In this document: positions 15,119 to 21,241 of the stretch, piece by piece
Layout of the letters: the number at the start of each line of letters is the position of its first letter
Position numbering within the stretch: position 1 is the stretch's first letter
NCBI GenBank assembly: GCA_945938055.1
Contig: CAMEUH010000018.1
Coordinates: 1 to 21,241, forward strand
Direction of reading: 5' to 3'
Origin: an uncultured Eubacteriaceae bacterium
GTDB lineage: Bacteria; Bacillota; Clostridia; Lachnospirales; Lachnospiraceae
Length of the DNA stretch: 21,241 nt
Notes under the pieces: model-generated
Told to the model about the DNA's origin: nothing
The model's input: only the letters and a program-made list of their open reading frames with translations
Databases searched by the model: none
Translations under genes and position numbers: made by a program

Positions 15119-15531
15119 AGTTAAAGGTTCATGCAAGATTAAAAGCTTCAGTAACGCTGGAAGCAGCGGTGATTGTACCATGGTTTACCCTTATGGTGGT
15201 AATGCTGATTCAAGTGGCAATGAAATGCCATGACAGGGTAATTCTGAATAGCATTTCGGATAAAGTGTGTATGGAAATGGAGTTTTCAGGGCTTCTGGCA
15301 AAGGAAAAGCAGCAAAGGATGGAGGAACTGGAAAATCAGGGAAATGAATTTATCAGGGATAAAATGATTCAAATGAAAGGAACGATGCACATGAAGGAAG
15401 ATTTTCTGCATATTGTGACGCAGTATTCTTCCATAGATAAAAACAATCCCATGACATATGTCCGAATGGCGGATGCGGCAGAAAAATTGCTAAAAGGAGG
15501 AAAAGAAAATGCCAGACAGCAGAATCATTAA
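15115..15531 (+). CDS. second TadE-like pseudopilin
   Basis: The product has 138 residues. A short basic leader, MKLKVHARLKA, precedes SVTLEAAVIVPWFTLM, a TadE-type segment with Glu+5 if cleaved after A11, and one membrane helix to about residue 34. The rest is a charged, probably helical extracytoplasmic domain of about 100 residues. It likely acts as a minor pilin with the first TadE-like protein. The open frame begins at 15079, but the start at 15115 is chosen because it overlaps the tadV stop as ATGA, has GGGAGGG upstream, and places the basic leader directly before the helix. Its 3' end overlaps the FHA gene by 23 bases. Confidence 0.87.
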   Translation: MKLKVHARLKASVTLEAAVIVPWFTLMVVMLIQVAMKCHDRVILNSISDKVCMEMEFSGLLAKEKQQRMEELENQGNEFIRDKMIQMKGTMHMKEDFLHIVTQYSSIDKNNPMTYVRMADAAEKLLKGGKENARQQNH

Positions 15532-16660
15532 TGACATGAGTGCAAATTACCTTCTGGTTACATCAGCAGGAAATGACGGTTCGGGATATGAACATAAAAT
15601 GTTTGAATACAATCAGATTAAAGGGTTTCTTCCATTTTCCGTGAGCCGGATTAATAATCATCTAACGTATCAATATCAAATCATGGAAATGGACAATTTA
15701 GCAAAAGCATATTTTAACAGAGCGTTTAATGTGGAAGATATAAAGTGTATTTTTTCAGCAATCAGCATGGCAGGACAGATGGCGGCAGAATATCTGTTAA
15801 ATACAGATGCAATCCTGTTAAGTCCGGAGTATATTTTTACCAATGGGACAGAATTGTTTTTCTGCTATTATCCGGGAAATGAAACATCATTTAATCGGGG
15901 AATCCGGGAATTGATGGAATATATACTGGAGCGGTTAAATCATGAACATCAGGAAAATGTCATGCTGGCATACGGACTATACCAGAAGGTTCTGAAAAAT
16001 GCATTTACCATGGAAATGCTGATGGAGGAATTTACAAAACCAAAAGAAAAAATACCGGAACCATGCGCAGAAAAAAATATTGTCATAGTACAGGATAAAA
16101 AATGTTATGAGGTAAAACCACAGGGTGAGGACTTACAGGAAAAGGAAGTAGAAAAAGCCGGAAAGATGGCAGATATTATTCAGCTGGAGGAAGAGTTAGA
16201 AAAAGAAAGACTAGAAAAGCCGGAACGGAAGAAAAAAACTCAAAAAAACAAGGGGAATTTTCTTTTTTCATTTTCAAGGAAAAAAAGGAGGTTTCAAGAT
16301 GAGAAGAAGGAAGAGGGAGGCAATACCATGTTGCTGGCAGAGCATCCTTCTTATGGAGGTACCCAGCTTCTGTCATCGAAACGACTGGTAAACCAGGGAG
16401 ATGGACGAGATATTCTGCTATGCAATTTTCCGATACATATTGGAAATCAGTCAGGAGATGCAGAGTGTAAGATTGATAATATTATGGTAAGCCGCAATCA
16501 TGCCGTAGTAACCTGGGAATGCGGGGTATATTATGTAGAGGACTGTGATTCAACCAATGGAACTTTTGTGAATGGAAGCCGGATTCCTGCTTATGAACCG
16601 GTTCAGGTACGGGAGGGGGACAGTATTTCTTTTGCCAATGAGACGTATTGCTTAAATTGA
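15509..16660 (+). CDS. DUF6382-like / FHA-domain protein
   Basis: The product has 383 residues, with no signal peptide and so cytoplasmic. Residues 1-175 form a globular domain resembling the DUF6382 region found before FHA domains in clostridia. Residues about 176-300 are a charged, low-complexity linker rich in K and E. Residues about 305-383 form an FHA domain, a phosphothreonine-binding module, with MVSRNHAVV and DSTNGTFVNG. The Arg of the usual IGR motif is Asn here (IGNQ), which may weaken phosphopeptide binding. T273 and T285 in TMLL and TQLL just before the FHA domain could be phosphorylation sites (inference). No Ser/Thr kinase gene is in the window. AGGAGG at 15495-15500 precedes ATG 15509. 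It may link the pilus machine to Ser/Thr kinase signalling. Confidence 0.83.
   Translation: MPDSRIINDMSANYLLVTSAGNDGSGYEHKMFEYNQIKGFLPFSVSRINNHLTYQYQIMEMDNLAKAYFNRAFNVEDIKCIFSAISMAGQMAAEYLLNTDAILLSPEYIFTNGTELFFCYYPGNETSFNRGIRELMEYILERLNHEHQENVMLAYGLYQKVLKNAFTMEMLMEEFTKPKEKIPEPCAEKNIVIVQDKKCYEVKPQGEDLQEKEVEKAGKMADIIQLEEELEKERLEKPERKKKTQKNKGNFLFSFSRKKRRFQDEKKEEGGNTMLLAEHPSYGGTQLLSSKRLVNQGDGRDILLCNFPIHIGNQSGDAECKIDNIMVSRNHAVVTWECGVYYVEDCDSTNGTFVNGSRIPAYEPVQVREGDSISFANETYCLN
16315..16330 (+). promoter_or_regulatory. possible internal translation start giving a free FHA domain
   Basis: GGGAGG at 16315-16320 stands 7 bases before ATG 16328, in frame with the FHA gene at codon 274. Initiation here would make a 110-residue protein consisting almost only of the FHA domain. 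Purine-rich coding sequence can imitate such a site, so this is tentative. Confidence 0.35.
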
Positions 16661-16675
16661 CATAAAATACAATTG

Positions 16676-17809
16676 ATGTTATCTTTTATGTATCAAAAAG
16701 ATATTCCGGGGTGTGGAATGGTAGAACTCATACAAAAAAAGCTTCAGGAAGCAGGATGCCGGCAGATAGGTGTTAATTATCCGGGAGTAACCTTATTTTG
16801 TAAAATACAATATGACACATGCCATGTGCTTGTTGTGGCAGATTATCGAAATCCGGGCGAGAGTAAGCTAAGCACAGAAACTCTGGTGTCACTAAAGGAG
16901 TCAGTGACGGTATTTTTAAAAGCAAAGGGTTTTGTTTCTATTAATGTTGTTGTATTAGTGGTTACTTATAGTGAATATCTGGCAGAGGATCTGGTTGATG
17001 GCAGAGTGGATTACTGGGTGGCAGACAGTTACCACAATCAGTTCGTGATTCCGGCGGGGCAGCCGGCTTCTTTTGGCGGTTTTGAGACAATTATCCGGAA
17101 TGCTTTTTATGCGGAAACATATCCAAAGCAGGAAGCTTATGTGGAGCCAAGACAGGAGCAGCCACGGACTTCTATTCGGCATCAGAAAAAACCCAAAAGA
17201 AATGCAATTGTCAATGACTTCATTATAGCTGTTAATATCATTATTTTTATTGTGCTGGAATCAAAGGGTTCGACACTGGATGGATATTTTATGCTGGAAC
17301 ATGGAGCGTTTTTCTGGCCGTCCATCAAAATTCACGGAGAAATTTACCGGTTCCTGACGTGTATCTTTATTCATTTTGGGTTTAGTCATCTGGTGAATAA
17401 CATGATTGTGCTTTACTTTCTGGGAGACAATCTGGAAAGGGCTGTTGGTAAAATGAAATATCTCATTATTTACCTGGTTTCTGGGCTTTCCGGTTCCTTA
17501 CTCTCATGTATTTACTATCTGATTATTGATGAGTATGTTTTATCCGGAGGAGCTTCCGGAGCAATTTTTGGAGTAATAGGAGCATTATTGTATATTGTAA
17601 TTATCAACCATGGAAAACTGGAAGATTTGAAGGCCTTTAATCTGATTCTGCTTGTGGTCTTTTCCTTTTATTCGGGTTTTACAAGCACGGGCGTGGATAA
17701 TGCGGCGCATGTCGGTGGATTTCTTGCCGGTTTGATTCTGGGAAAACTGCTTTATAAAAAACCGGAACAACCGATACAAAATGTTGAATCTGTTTCAAAA
17801 ATGTATTAA
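16676..17809 (+). CDS. rhomboid-family intramembrane serine protease with soluble N-terminal domain
   Basis: The product has 377 residues from ATG 16676. Rhomboids cut proteins within or near membrane helices using a Ser-His dyad. Residues 1-150 form a soluble mixed alpha/beta domain without known function, followed by a basic linker and then six or so membrane spans from about 178. Visible rhomboid motifs: YRFLTCIFIHFG, HLVNNM, SGGASGAIFG with catalytic S294, and AAHVGGFLAG with catalytic H345. The start is uncertain: TTG 16673, ATG 16676, 16688 and 16718 are all possible and none has a clear ribosome binding site; 16718 would start MVELIQKKLQEAG. It lies 12-15 bases after the FHA gene and seems to be the last gene of the Tad operon, so pilins or TadE-like proteins are candidate substrates. 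Confidence 0.88.
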   Translation: MLSFMYQKDIPGCGMVELIQKKLQEAGCRQIGVNYPGVTLFCKIQYDTCHVLVVADYRNPGESKLSTETLVSLKESVTVFLKAKGFVSINVVVLVVTYSEYLAEDLVDGRVDYWVADSYHNQFVIPAGQPASFGGFETIIRNAFYAETYPKQEAYVEPRQEQPRTSIRHQKKPKRNAIVNDFIIAVNIIIFIVLESKGSTLDGYFMLEHGAFFWPSIKIHGEIYRFLTCIFIHFGFSHLVNNMIVLYFLGDNLERAVGKMKYLIIYLVSGLSGSLLSCIYYLIIDEYVLSGGASGAIFGVIGALLYIVIINHGKLEDLKAFNLILLVVFSFYSGFTSTGVDNAAHVGGFLAGLILGKLLYKKPEQPIQNVESVSKMY

Positions 17810-17876
17810 ACTATGAGAGGTATGTGTTGATGCAGTAGCAGGAAGGAAGCATACCGGAAGGAATGTGGAGGTTACA

Positions 17877-18875
17877 ATGAAAGTTAATATATATTATGGC
17901 GGCCGAGGACTGGTAGATGACCCAGCTATTTCGGTGATAAACAAGATTCAGGAAGTACTGGAAGAATTAAGGGTAACTGTTTCAAAGTATAATTTATATG
18001 AAATTCGGAATGGAATTACAACGCTTCCGTTAACGTTAAAGGAAGCAGATGCAGTTGTTCTTGCCACTACCGTAGAATGGCTTGGCATTGGCGGATTCAT
18101 GCAGCAGTTTCTGGATGCGTGCTGGCTTTATGGGGACAAGTCAAAGATTAGTGAAATCTATATGTTTCCGGTTGTCATGGCAAAAACTTATGGAGAGCGT
18201 CAGGCATATGCAACACTGGTAGATTCCTGGGAAATTCTGGGAGGAAAGACCTGTAATGGTCTGAGTGCATATGTGGATGATTCCACGGATTTTGAATTTA
18301 ATAAGGAATATGCAGCCATTATTGAAAAGAAGGCAGAAGAAATTTACCGGACGGTATCCCAGAAAGCGGTAACACTTCCAAGCAGTAATAAAACCTTGCG
18401 GAACATGATGAAGGATACGATTAATTTTACTCCGCAGGAGAGTGAACAGCTTTCCAAGTTTGTTTCTGATGAGGAATTTGTGCAGACACAGAAAAAGGAT
18501 ATTGAGGAGCTTTCTACCATGTTTAAGGACATGCTGGTAGATGAGGCGAATGGCGGAGATGAATATTATACGGAGGTTCTCAAAAAAGCATTTAAGCCAC
18601 AGCAGGGTGCGAATGCTTCCTACTATCTGATTATCCATGATAAAAAGAAATCCGTGGTTATTGAAGTGAAGCAGGGAAAACTGGAATGTCATCTTGGCGT
18701 AAAGGAAAATGCGGATATTGTTGCAAAGCTTACGAAAGAAACATTTGATAAGGTTGTAAATGGAAGAATGACTTTCCAGAGGGCATTTATGAAGGGAGAC
18801 ATCAGTGCCAGGGGTAATTTAAAAACAATAAAATTATTTGATGAATTGTTTCAATTTGGAAAACAATTATCATAG
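17877..18875 (+). CDS. flavodoxin-fold / SCP2 sterol-carrier-like fusion protein
   Basis: The product has 332 residues and is cytoplasmic. The N-terminal part (about 1-160) has a flavodoxin-like alternating fold (VNIYYGGRG, then EADAVVLATTVEWLGIGGFMQQFLD), like NAD(P)H-FMN reductases. Residues about 232-332 resemble an SCP2 lipid-carrier domain (YYLIIHDKKKSVVIEVKQGKLECHLG, then GRMTFQRAFMKGDISARGNL). In known proteins SCP2 domains hold hydrophobic ligands. The fusion suggests a redox reaction on, or transport of, a lipid-like molecule, but the function is unknown. The start ATG 17877 has GGAGGT at 17867-17872; a frame 4 codons longer lacks a site. It is separated from the rhomboid gene by 67 bases with no clear promoter or terminator, so read-through from the Tad operon is possible. 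Confidence 0.8.
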   Translation: MKVNIYYGGRGLVDDPAISVINKIQEVLEELRVTVSKYNLYEIRNGITTLPLTLKEADAVVLATTVEWLGIGGFMQQFLDACWLYGDKSKISEIYMFPVVMAKTYGERQAYATLVDSWEILGGKTCNGLSAYVDDSTDFEFNKEYAAIIEKKAEEIYRTVSQKAVTLPSSNKTLRNMMKDTINFTPQESEQLSKFVSDEEFVQTQKKDIEELSTMFKDMLVDEANGGDEYYTEVLKKAFKPQQGANASYYLIIHDKKKSVVIEVKQGKLECHLGVKENADIVAKLTKETFDKVVNGRMTFQRAFMKGDISARGNLKTIKLFDELFQFGKQLS

Positions 18876-18876
18876 C

Positions 18877-19611
18877 TTATGATGGCAGCAGGATAAGAAC
18901 CTTGGAACCGGCATCGGTATTGGTGATTGTCAGGCTGCCATTATGTTTATGGATAACAGTAGAGGCGATGGCAAGACCAAGACCGGAATGATTCTTTTTC
19001 TCGCTGGTAAATGGAAGGCATCCTTCGGATAACATTTTTTCCGAAAAACCACACCCATTGTCGCACAGAGTAATCTGAAACATATTGTCCAACCGGGATA
19101 TGGATAAGGACAAGCGGATATTCTCGGGATTACATGCCTCAACAGAGTTGGTGAGAAGACCTTCGAAAGCTTCTGTCATGTGAGGTACATGGCATGTGAT
19201 GAAAGAGTCTTCAGCAGAAAAATCATGTGAAAAGGCAAAGTTTATGGCGAAATCCGGAAAATGGGAACGGACATTTTCCATGGCAGTATTCATCAGACTT
19301 AACAGATTTATCCGGCTCTGTTCGTCATTTTTGAAGCTGTAACGGAATTTCGCAATTTCATCAAATAAAGAAAGCAGATTTCTGGTACTTAGGCTAATCT
19401 TCTGAAAATAGGCATCTTGCGCAATGGAAGGATTGGTCATGGATAACAGTTGACAGTAGCTTGAAATAAGAGCTGCGTGATTGCGCAGATCATGGCAGGC
19501 ATGAGAAGCGCTGGTTAAGGAATAATCAGCAATCTTCCTGATAAGATTGTAGACTTCAGGGTTCGTAGTCTTTAGTTCATTAATTTTCTGATAATCTTCA
19601 TGGTTCAGCAT
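18877..19611 (-). CDS. orphan soluble sensor histidine kinase
   Basis: The product has 244 residues, with no membrane span and no recognisable sensor domain. It has a dimerisation/phosphoacceptor-like helix with ACHDLRNHAALISSY (H40) and a HATPase_c domain: N-box EGLLTNSVEAC (N155), G1 DNGCGF (D184), an F-box-like PFTSEK, and G2 GLGLAIA (210-216). It should autophosphorylate on H40, but no response regulator gene is in the window. The start at 19611 is chosen because it has GAGG 8 bases upstream and lies just after a good promoter; a longer frame to 19719 would run through that promoter. It converges on the SCP2 gene with one base between the stops, and only a weak 6-bp hairpin there. Confidence 0.86.
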   Translation of the reverse strand: MLNHEDYQKINELKTTNPEVYNLIRKIADYSLTSASHACHDLRNHAALISSYCQLLSMTNPSIAQDAYFQKISLSTRNLLSLFDEIAKFRYSFKNDEQSRINLLSLMNTAMENVRSHFPDFAINFAFSHDFSAEDSFITCHVPHMTEAFEGLLTNSVEACNPENIRLSLSISRLDNMFQITLCDNGCGFSEKMLSEGCLPFTSEKKNHSGLGLAIASTVIHKHNGSLTITNTDAGSKVLILLPS

Positions 19612-19641
19612 TTCGTTTACCTCATATTTTAGAATAACCTT

Positions 19642-19670
19642 ATCATACTCTTTGTGGTGTCCGTTGTAAA
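19642..19670 (-). promoter_or_regulatory. promoter of the histidine kinase gene
   Basis: On the - strand, TTTACA (19670-19665) and TATGAT (19647-19642) are separated by exactly 17 bp, each one mismatch from consensus. The expected start is about 19635, some 24 bp before the start codon. Confidence 0.72.
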
Positions 19671-19692
19671 GAATAAAAAAATATGTTATTTT
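19664..19692 (+). promoter_or_regulatory. probable promoter of the HIT gene, overlapping the kinase promoter
   Basis: TTGTAA (19664-19669), a 17-bp spacer ending in TGT (extended -10), and TATTTT (19687-19692). Its -35 box overlaps the -35 box of the opposite promoter. Confidence 0.5.
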
Positions 19693-19769
19693 AGAATAAG
19701 GGTATCGGGGGTGGTGCACCTGCCGGGGATGCCCGGGAAAATATGATTCATAGTAGAGGAGTGGTTATC

Positions 19770-20189
19770 ATGAAAAAGGATGATTGTATTTTTTGTAAGA
19801 TTGCAAATGGTGTGATTCCGTCGCCGGCAATATACGAGGATGAGGATTTTAAGGTGATTCTGGACCGTGGACCGGCAGCTAAGGGACATGCGCTGGTACT
19901 GCCAAAGGAGCATTTTGATAATGTATTCTCAATGGATGATGCGACGGCCGGCAAGGTTTTTGTGGTAGCCGCAAAGGTGGCACGGGCAATTAATAAAACC
20001 TTTGGCTGTGATGGAATTAATATTTTACAGAATAATAATGAAGCTGCGGGACAGACGGTATTTCATTTTCACATGCATATCATTCCAAGATATAAGAATG
20101 ATACGGTTAATGTGGGATGGATACCGGGGGAAGTTACGGATGAGCAGGTGGCAGAATGCGCAGAAGCAATCCGGAAGAATCTGAATTAA
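19770..20189 (+). CDS. HIT-family nucleotide hydrolase
   Basis: The product has 139 residues, the usual length of bacterial Hint/HIT proteins, which cleave nucleoside phosphoramidates or dinucleotide polyphosphates in the cytoplasm. It has CIFCKI with C6 and C9 (the zinc site of HIT proteins with a CxxC), GHALVLPKEH, and the active-site histidine triad VFHFHMHIIPR (H99, H101, H103). All expected residues are present. The start ATG 19770 has AGGAG at 19757-19761; the frame extends 9 codons upstream without a better site. It is divergent from the kinase gene and followed by the aconitase-like gene with its own promoter. Confidence 0.94.
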   Translation: MKKDDCIFCKIANGVIPSPAIYEDEDFKVILDRGPAAKGHALVLPKEHFDNVFSMDDATAGKVFVVAAKVARAINKTFGCDGINILQNNNEAAGQTVFHFHMHIIPRYKNDTVNVGWIPGEVTDEQVAECAEAIRKNLN

Positions 20190-20192
20190 TAT

Positions 20193-20221
20193 TTGCATTT
20201 ACCATATTGTCAATATATAAT
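20193..20221 (+). promoter_or_regulatory. probable promoter of the aconitase-family gene
   Basis: A perfect TATAAT (20216-20221) lies 17 bp after TTGCAT (20193-20198). It sits in the 95-bp gap after the HIT gene. A second choice is TTGTCA (20207-20212) with TATCAT (20228-20233), but its spacer is only 15 bp. Confidence 0.5.
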
Positions 20222-20284
20222 TAGAACTATCATACGCAAAGGATGCCAGAGGGTTTACGGATGGCATGGAAATTGGAGGTAAAA

Positions 20285-21241
20285 ATGATTCAATTAAGTA
20301 AAGCAGGCGCTTATCTTATCAATGGAGTGGATGTTGTTGAAGATAGCAGTGAAGCGGCAGCAAAGATTGCATCAATGACAGGTGTGGCACCGGACAAGCA
20401 GGATGCTGCACGTAATACAATGGCTTATGGAATCTTAGAGAAGCATAACACATCGGATAACATGGATAAGCTTAAGATAAAATTCGATAAGCTTACATCC
20501 CATGATATTACGTTCGTGGGCATTATTCAGACAGCAAGAGCATCGGGACTTGAGAAATTCCCGATTCCTTATGTGCTTACCAACTGCCATAACAGTCTGT
20601 GTGCGGTGGGAGGAACCATTAATGAGGATGACCACATGTTTGGTCTGACATGTGCCAAGAAATATGGCGGAGTATATGTTCCACCTCATCAGGCAGTTAT
20701 CCATCAGTATGCACGTGAAATGCTGGCAGAATGCGGAGCAATGATTCTTGGCTCGGACTCCCATACCCGTTATGGTGCGCTTGGTACCATGGCAATCGGT
20801 GAAGGAGGCGGTGAGCTTGCAAAGCAGCTGCTTAATAAGACCTATGATGTTGCCATGCCGGGGGTTGTTGGAATTTATCTGACCGGAGAACCGGCTAAGG
20901 GCGTTGGACCTCAGGATGTTGCACTTGCAATTATCGGAGCAGTATTTGCAAATGGTTATGTGAAGAATAAGGTTATGGAATTTGTGGGACCGGGCGTTGC
21001 AAAGCTGAGTGCAGATTACCGTATTGGTATTGATGTCATGACCACAGAAACGACCTGCCTTTCTTCTATCTGGACAACAGATGATAAGATTAAGGAGTTC
21101 TATGAGATTCATGGAAGAAGTGAGTGTTATAAGGAATTGAAACCGGGTCAGGTTGCTTATTATGATGGCATGGTTTATGTAGACTTAAGTAGCATTAAGC
21201 CAATGATTGCAATGCCATTCCATCCAAGTAACGTATATACC
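20285..21241 (+). CDS. aconitase-superfamily hydratase (YbhJ-like), N-terminal part
   Basis: The frame is open from ATG 20285 to the window end: 319 codons of a gene probably more than 700 codons long. The start has GGAGGT at 20275-20280. The product looks like the YbhJ-type group of aconitase-superfamily proteins, iron-sulphur hydro-lyases. Motifs: TSHDITFVGIIQTARASG, CHNSLCAVGGTINEDDH, PHQAVIHQ, LGSDSHTRYGALGTMAIGEGG (the DSHT signature of aconitases), and VGPQDVALAIIGAV. The Cys in TTETTCLSS is the likely first cluster ligand. The others would be past the window end. The substrate of this group is not established; it may or may not be citrate/aconitate. A long open frame on the opposite strand here is only a shadow of this gene. 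Confidence 0.88.
   Translation, partial: MIQLSKAGAYLINGVDVVEDSSEAAAKIASMTGVAPDKQDAARNTMAYGILEKHNTSDNMDKLKIKFDKLTSHDITFVGIIQTARASGLEKFPIPYVLTNCHNSLCAVGGTINEDDHMFGLTCAKKYGGVYVPPHQAVIHQYAREMLAECGAMILGSDSHTRYGALGTMAIGEGGGELAKQLLNKTYDVAMPGVVGIYLTGEPAKGVGPQDVALAIIGAVFANGYVKNKVMEFVGPGVAKLSADYRIGIDVMTTETTCLSSIWTTDDKIKEFYEIHGRSECYKELKPGQVAYYDGMVYVDLSSIKPMIAMPFHPSNVYT

Larger units (their letters stand above)
19625..19699 (+). repeat. 13-bp direct repeat TATTTTAGAATAA at both divergent start sites
   Basis: TATTTTAGAATAA occurs at 19625-19637 and 19687-19699, 62 bp apart. The right copy has TTATT/AATAA arms around TTAG. The left copy covers the expected start site of the kinase transcript and the right copy covers the -10 and start of the HIT transcript, so it could be a shared operator. 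Confidence 0.55.

Noticed and set aside
16280..16385. Seven-A run followed by AGGAGG and an out-of-frame ATG at 16299 (28 codons), a possible programmed frameshift or small gene
   Set aside because: In the reading frame the run does not form a good -1 slip heptamer, the FHA frame continues intact, and the short frame has no recognisable content.
17810..17876. Gap between rhomboid and SCP2 genes as terminator or promoter site
   Set aside because: Only a weak GGTATG/CATACC pairing with a long loop, and no -35/-10 pair of use was found.
18141..18692. 183-codon open frame on the - strand
   Set aside because: Shadow of the flavodoxin-SCP2 gene; composition (F, L, H, C rich) is typical of antisense frames.
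18869..18883. ATCATA-GCT-TATGAT hairpin across the two convergent stops
   Set aside because: Only six A/T-rich pairs and no U tract on the + side; too weak to call a terminator.
20243..20267. ATGCCA/TGGCAT inverted repeat in the aconitase-gene leader
   Set aside because: Six pairs with a 13-base loop and no conserved riboswitch features; likely chance.
20435..21112. 225-codon open frame on the - strand
   Set aside because: It is antisense to the clearly conserved aconitase-family gene; its translation is Cys/His/Ile-rich without any family resemblance and it has no fitting ribosome binding site.

Overview
The window looks like a chromosomal segment of an anaerobic Bacillota, most likely a Lachnospiraceae-type Clostridia. 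The grounds are strong GGAGG ribosome binding sites, A/T-rich consensus sigma-A promoters, a YaaL/DUF2508 gene, a YbhJ-type aconitase homologue, and a Gram-positive Tad pilus locus that carries DUF5702-like and DUF6382/FHA-like proteins typical of that family. This is a judgement from protein character; no database search was possible.

Left part (1-6847). The 3' end of a GH25 lysozyme, a MATE exporter and a cardiolipin synthase run in one direction and end at a bidirectional hairpin terminator. A KdgK-like sugar kinase faces them. From the region divergent to kdgK come an alpha/beta hydrolase and an unusual 2-hydroxyacid dehydrogenase homologue that lacks the family's catalytic Arg and His. 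A small YaaL/DUF2508 gene converges on them.

Centre (6922-17809). A perfect TTGACA-17-TATAAT promoter drives an apparently single operon of eleven tightly packed or overlapping genes: tadZ, tadA, tadB, tadC, a Flp pilin too small for a routine ORF scan, a 705-aa DUF5702-like protein, a TadE-like pseudopilin with two Cys/His metal-site modules, prepilin peptidase tadV, a second TadE-like pseudopilin, an FHA protein and a rhomboid protease. TadA would power, TadB/TadC would form the membrane platform, TadZ would position the machine, TadV would mature the pilins, and the TadE-like and DUF5702 proteins are probable minor pilins or surface assembly factors. The FHA and rhomboid proteins suggest regulation by phosphorylation or intramembrane proteolysis. 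No secretin is present, as expected for a cell with one membrane. The parts that look least described are the Ig-like domain inserted in TadC, the doubled His-Cys...Cys-Cys modules on a pseudopilin, the DUF5702 protein, the rhomboid with a soluble N-domain, and a probable non-AUG start for tadZ.

Right part (17877-21241). A flavodoxin-fold/SCP2 fusion protein converges, one base apart, on a soluble orphan histidine kinase. The kinase and a HIT-family hydrolase are divergently transcribed from promoters that overlap at their -35 boxes, with a 13-bp repeat at each start site. The window ends inside an aconitase-superfamily hydratase gene. No stretch longer than 300 bases lacks a gene. No tRNA, rRNA, CRISPR or insertion sequence was seen.
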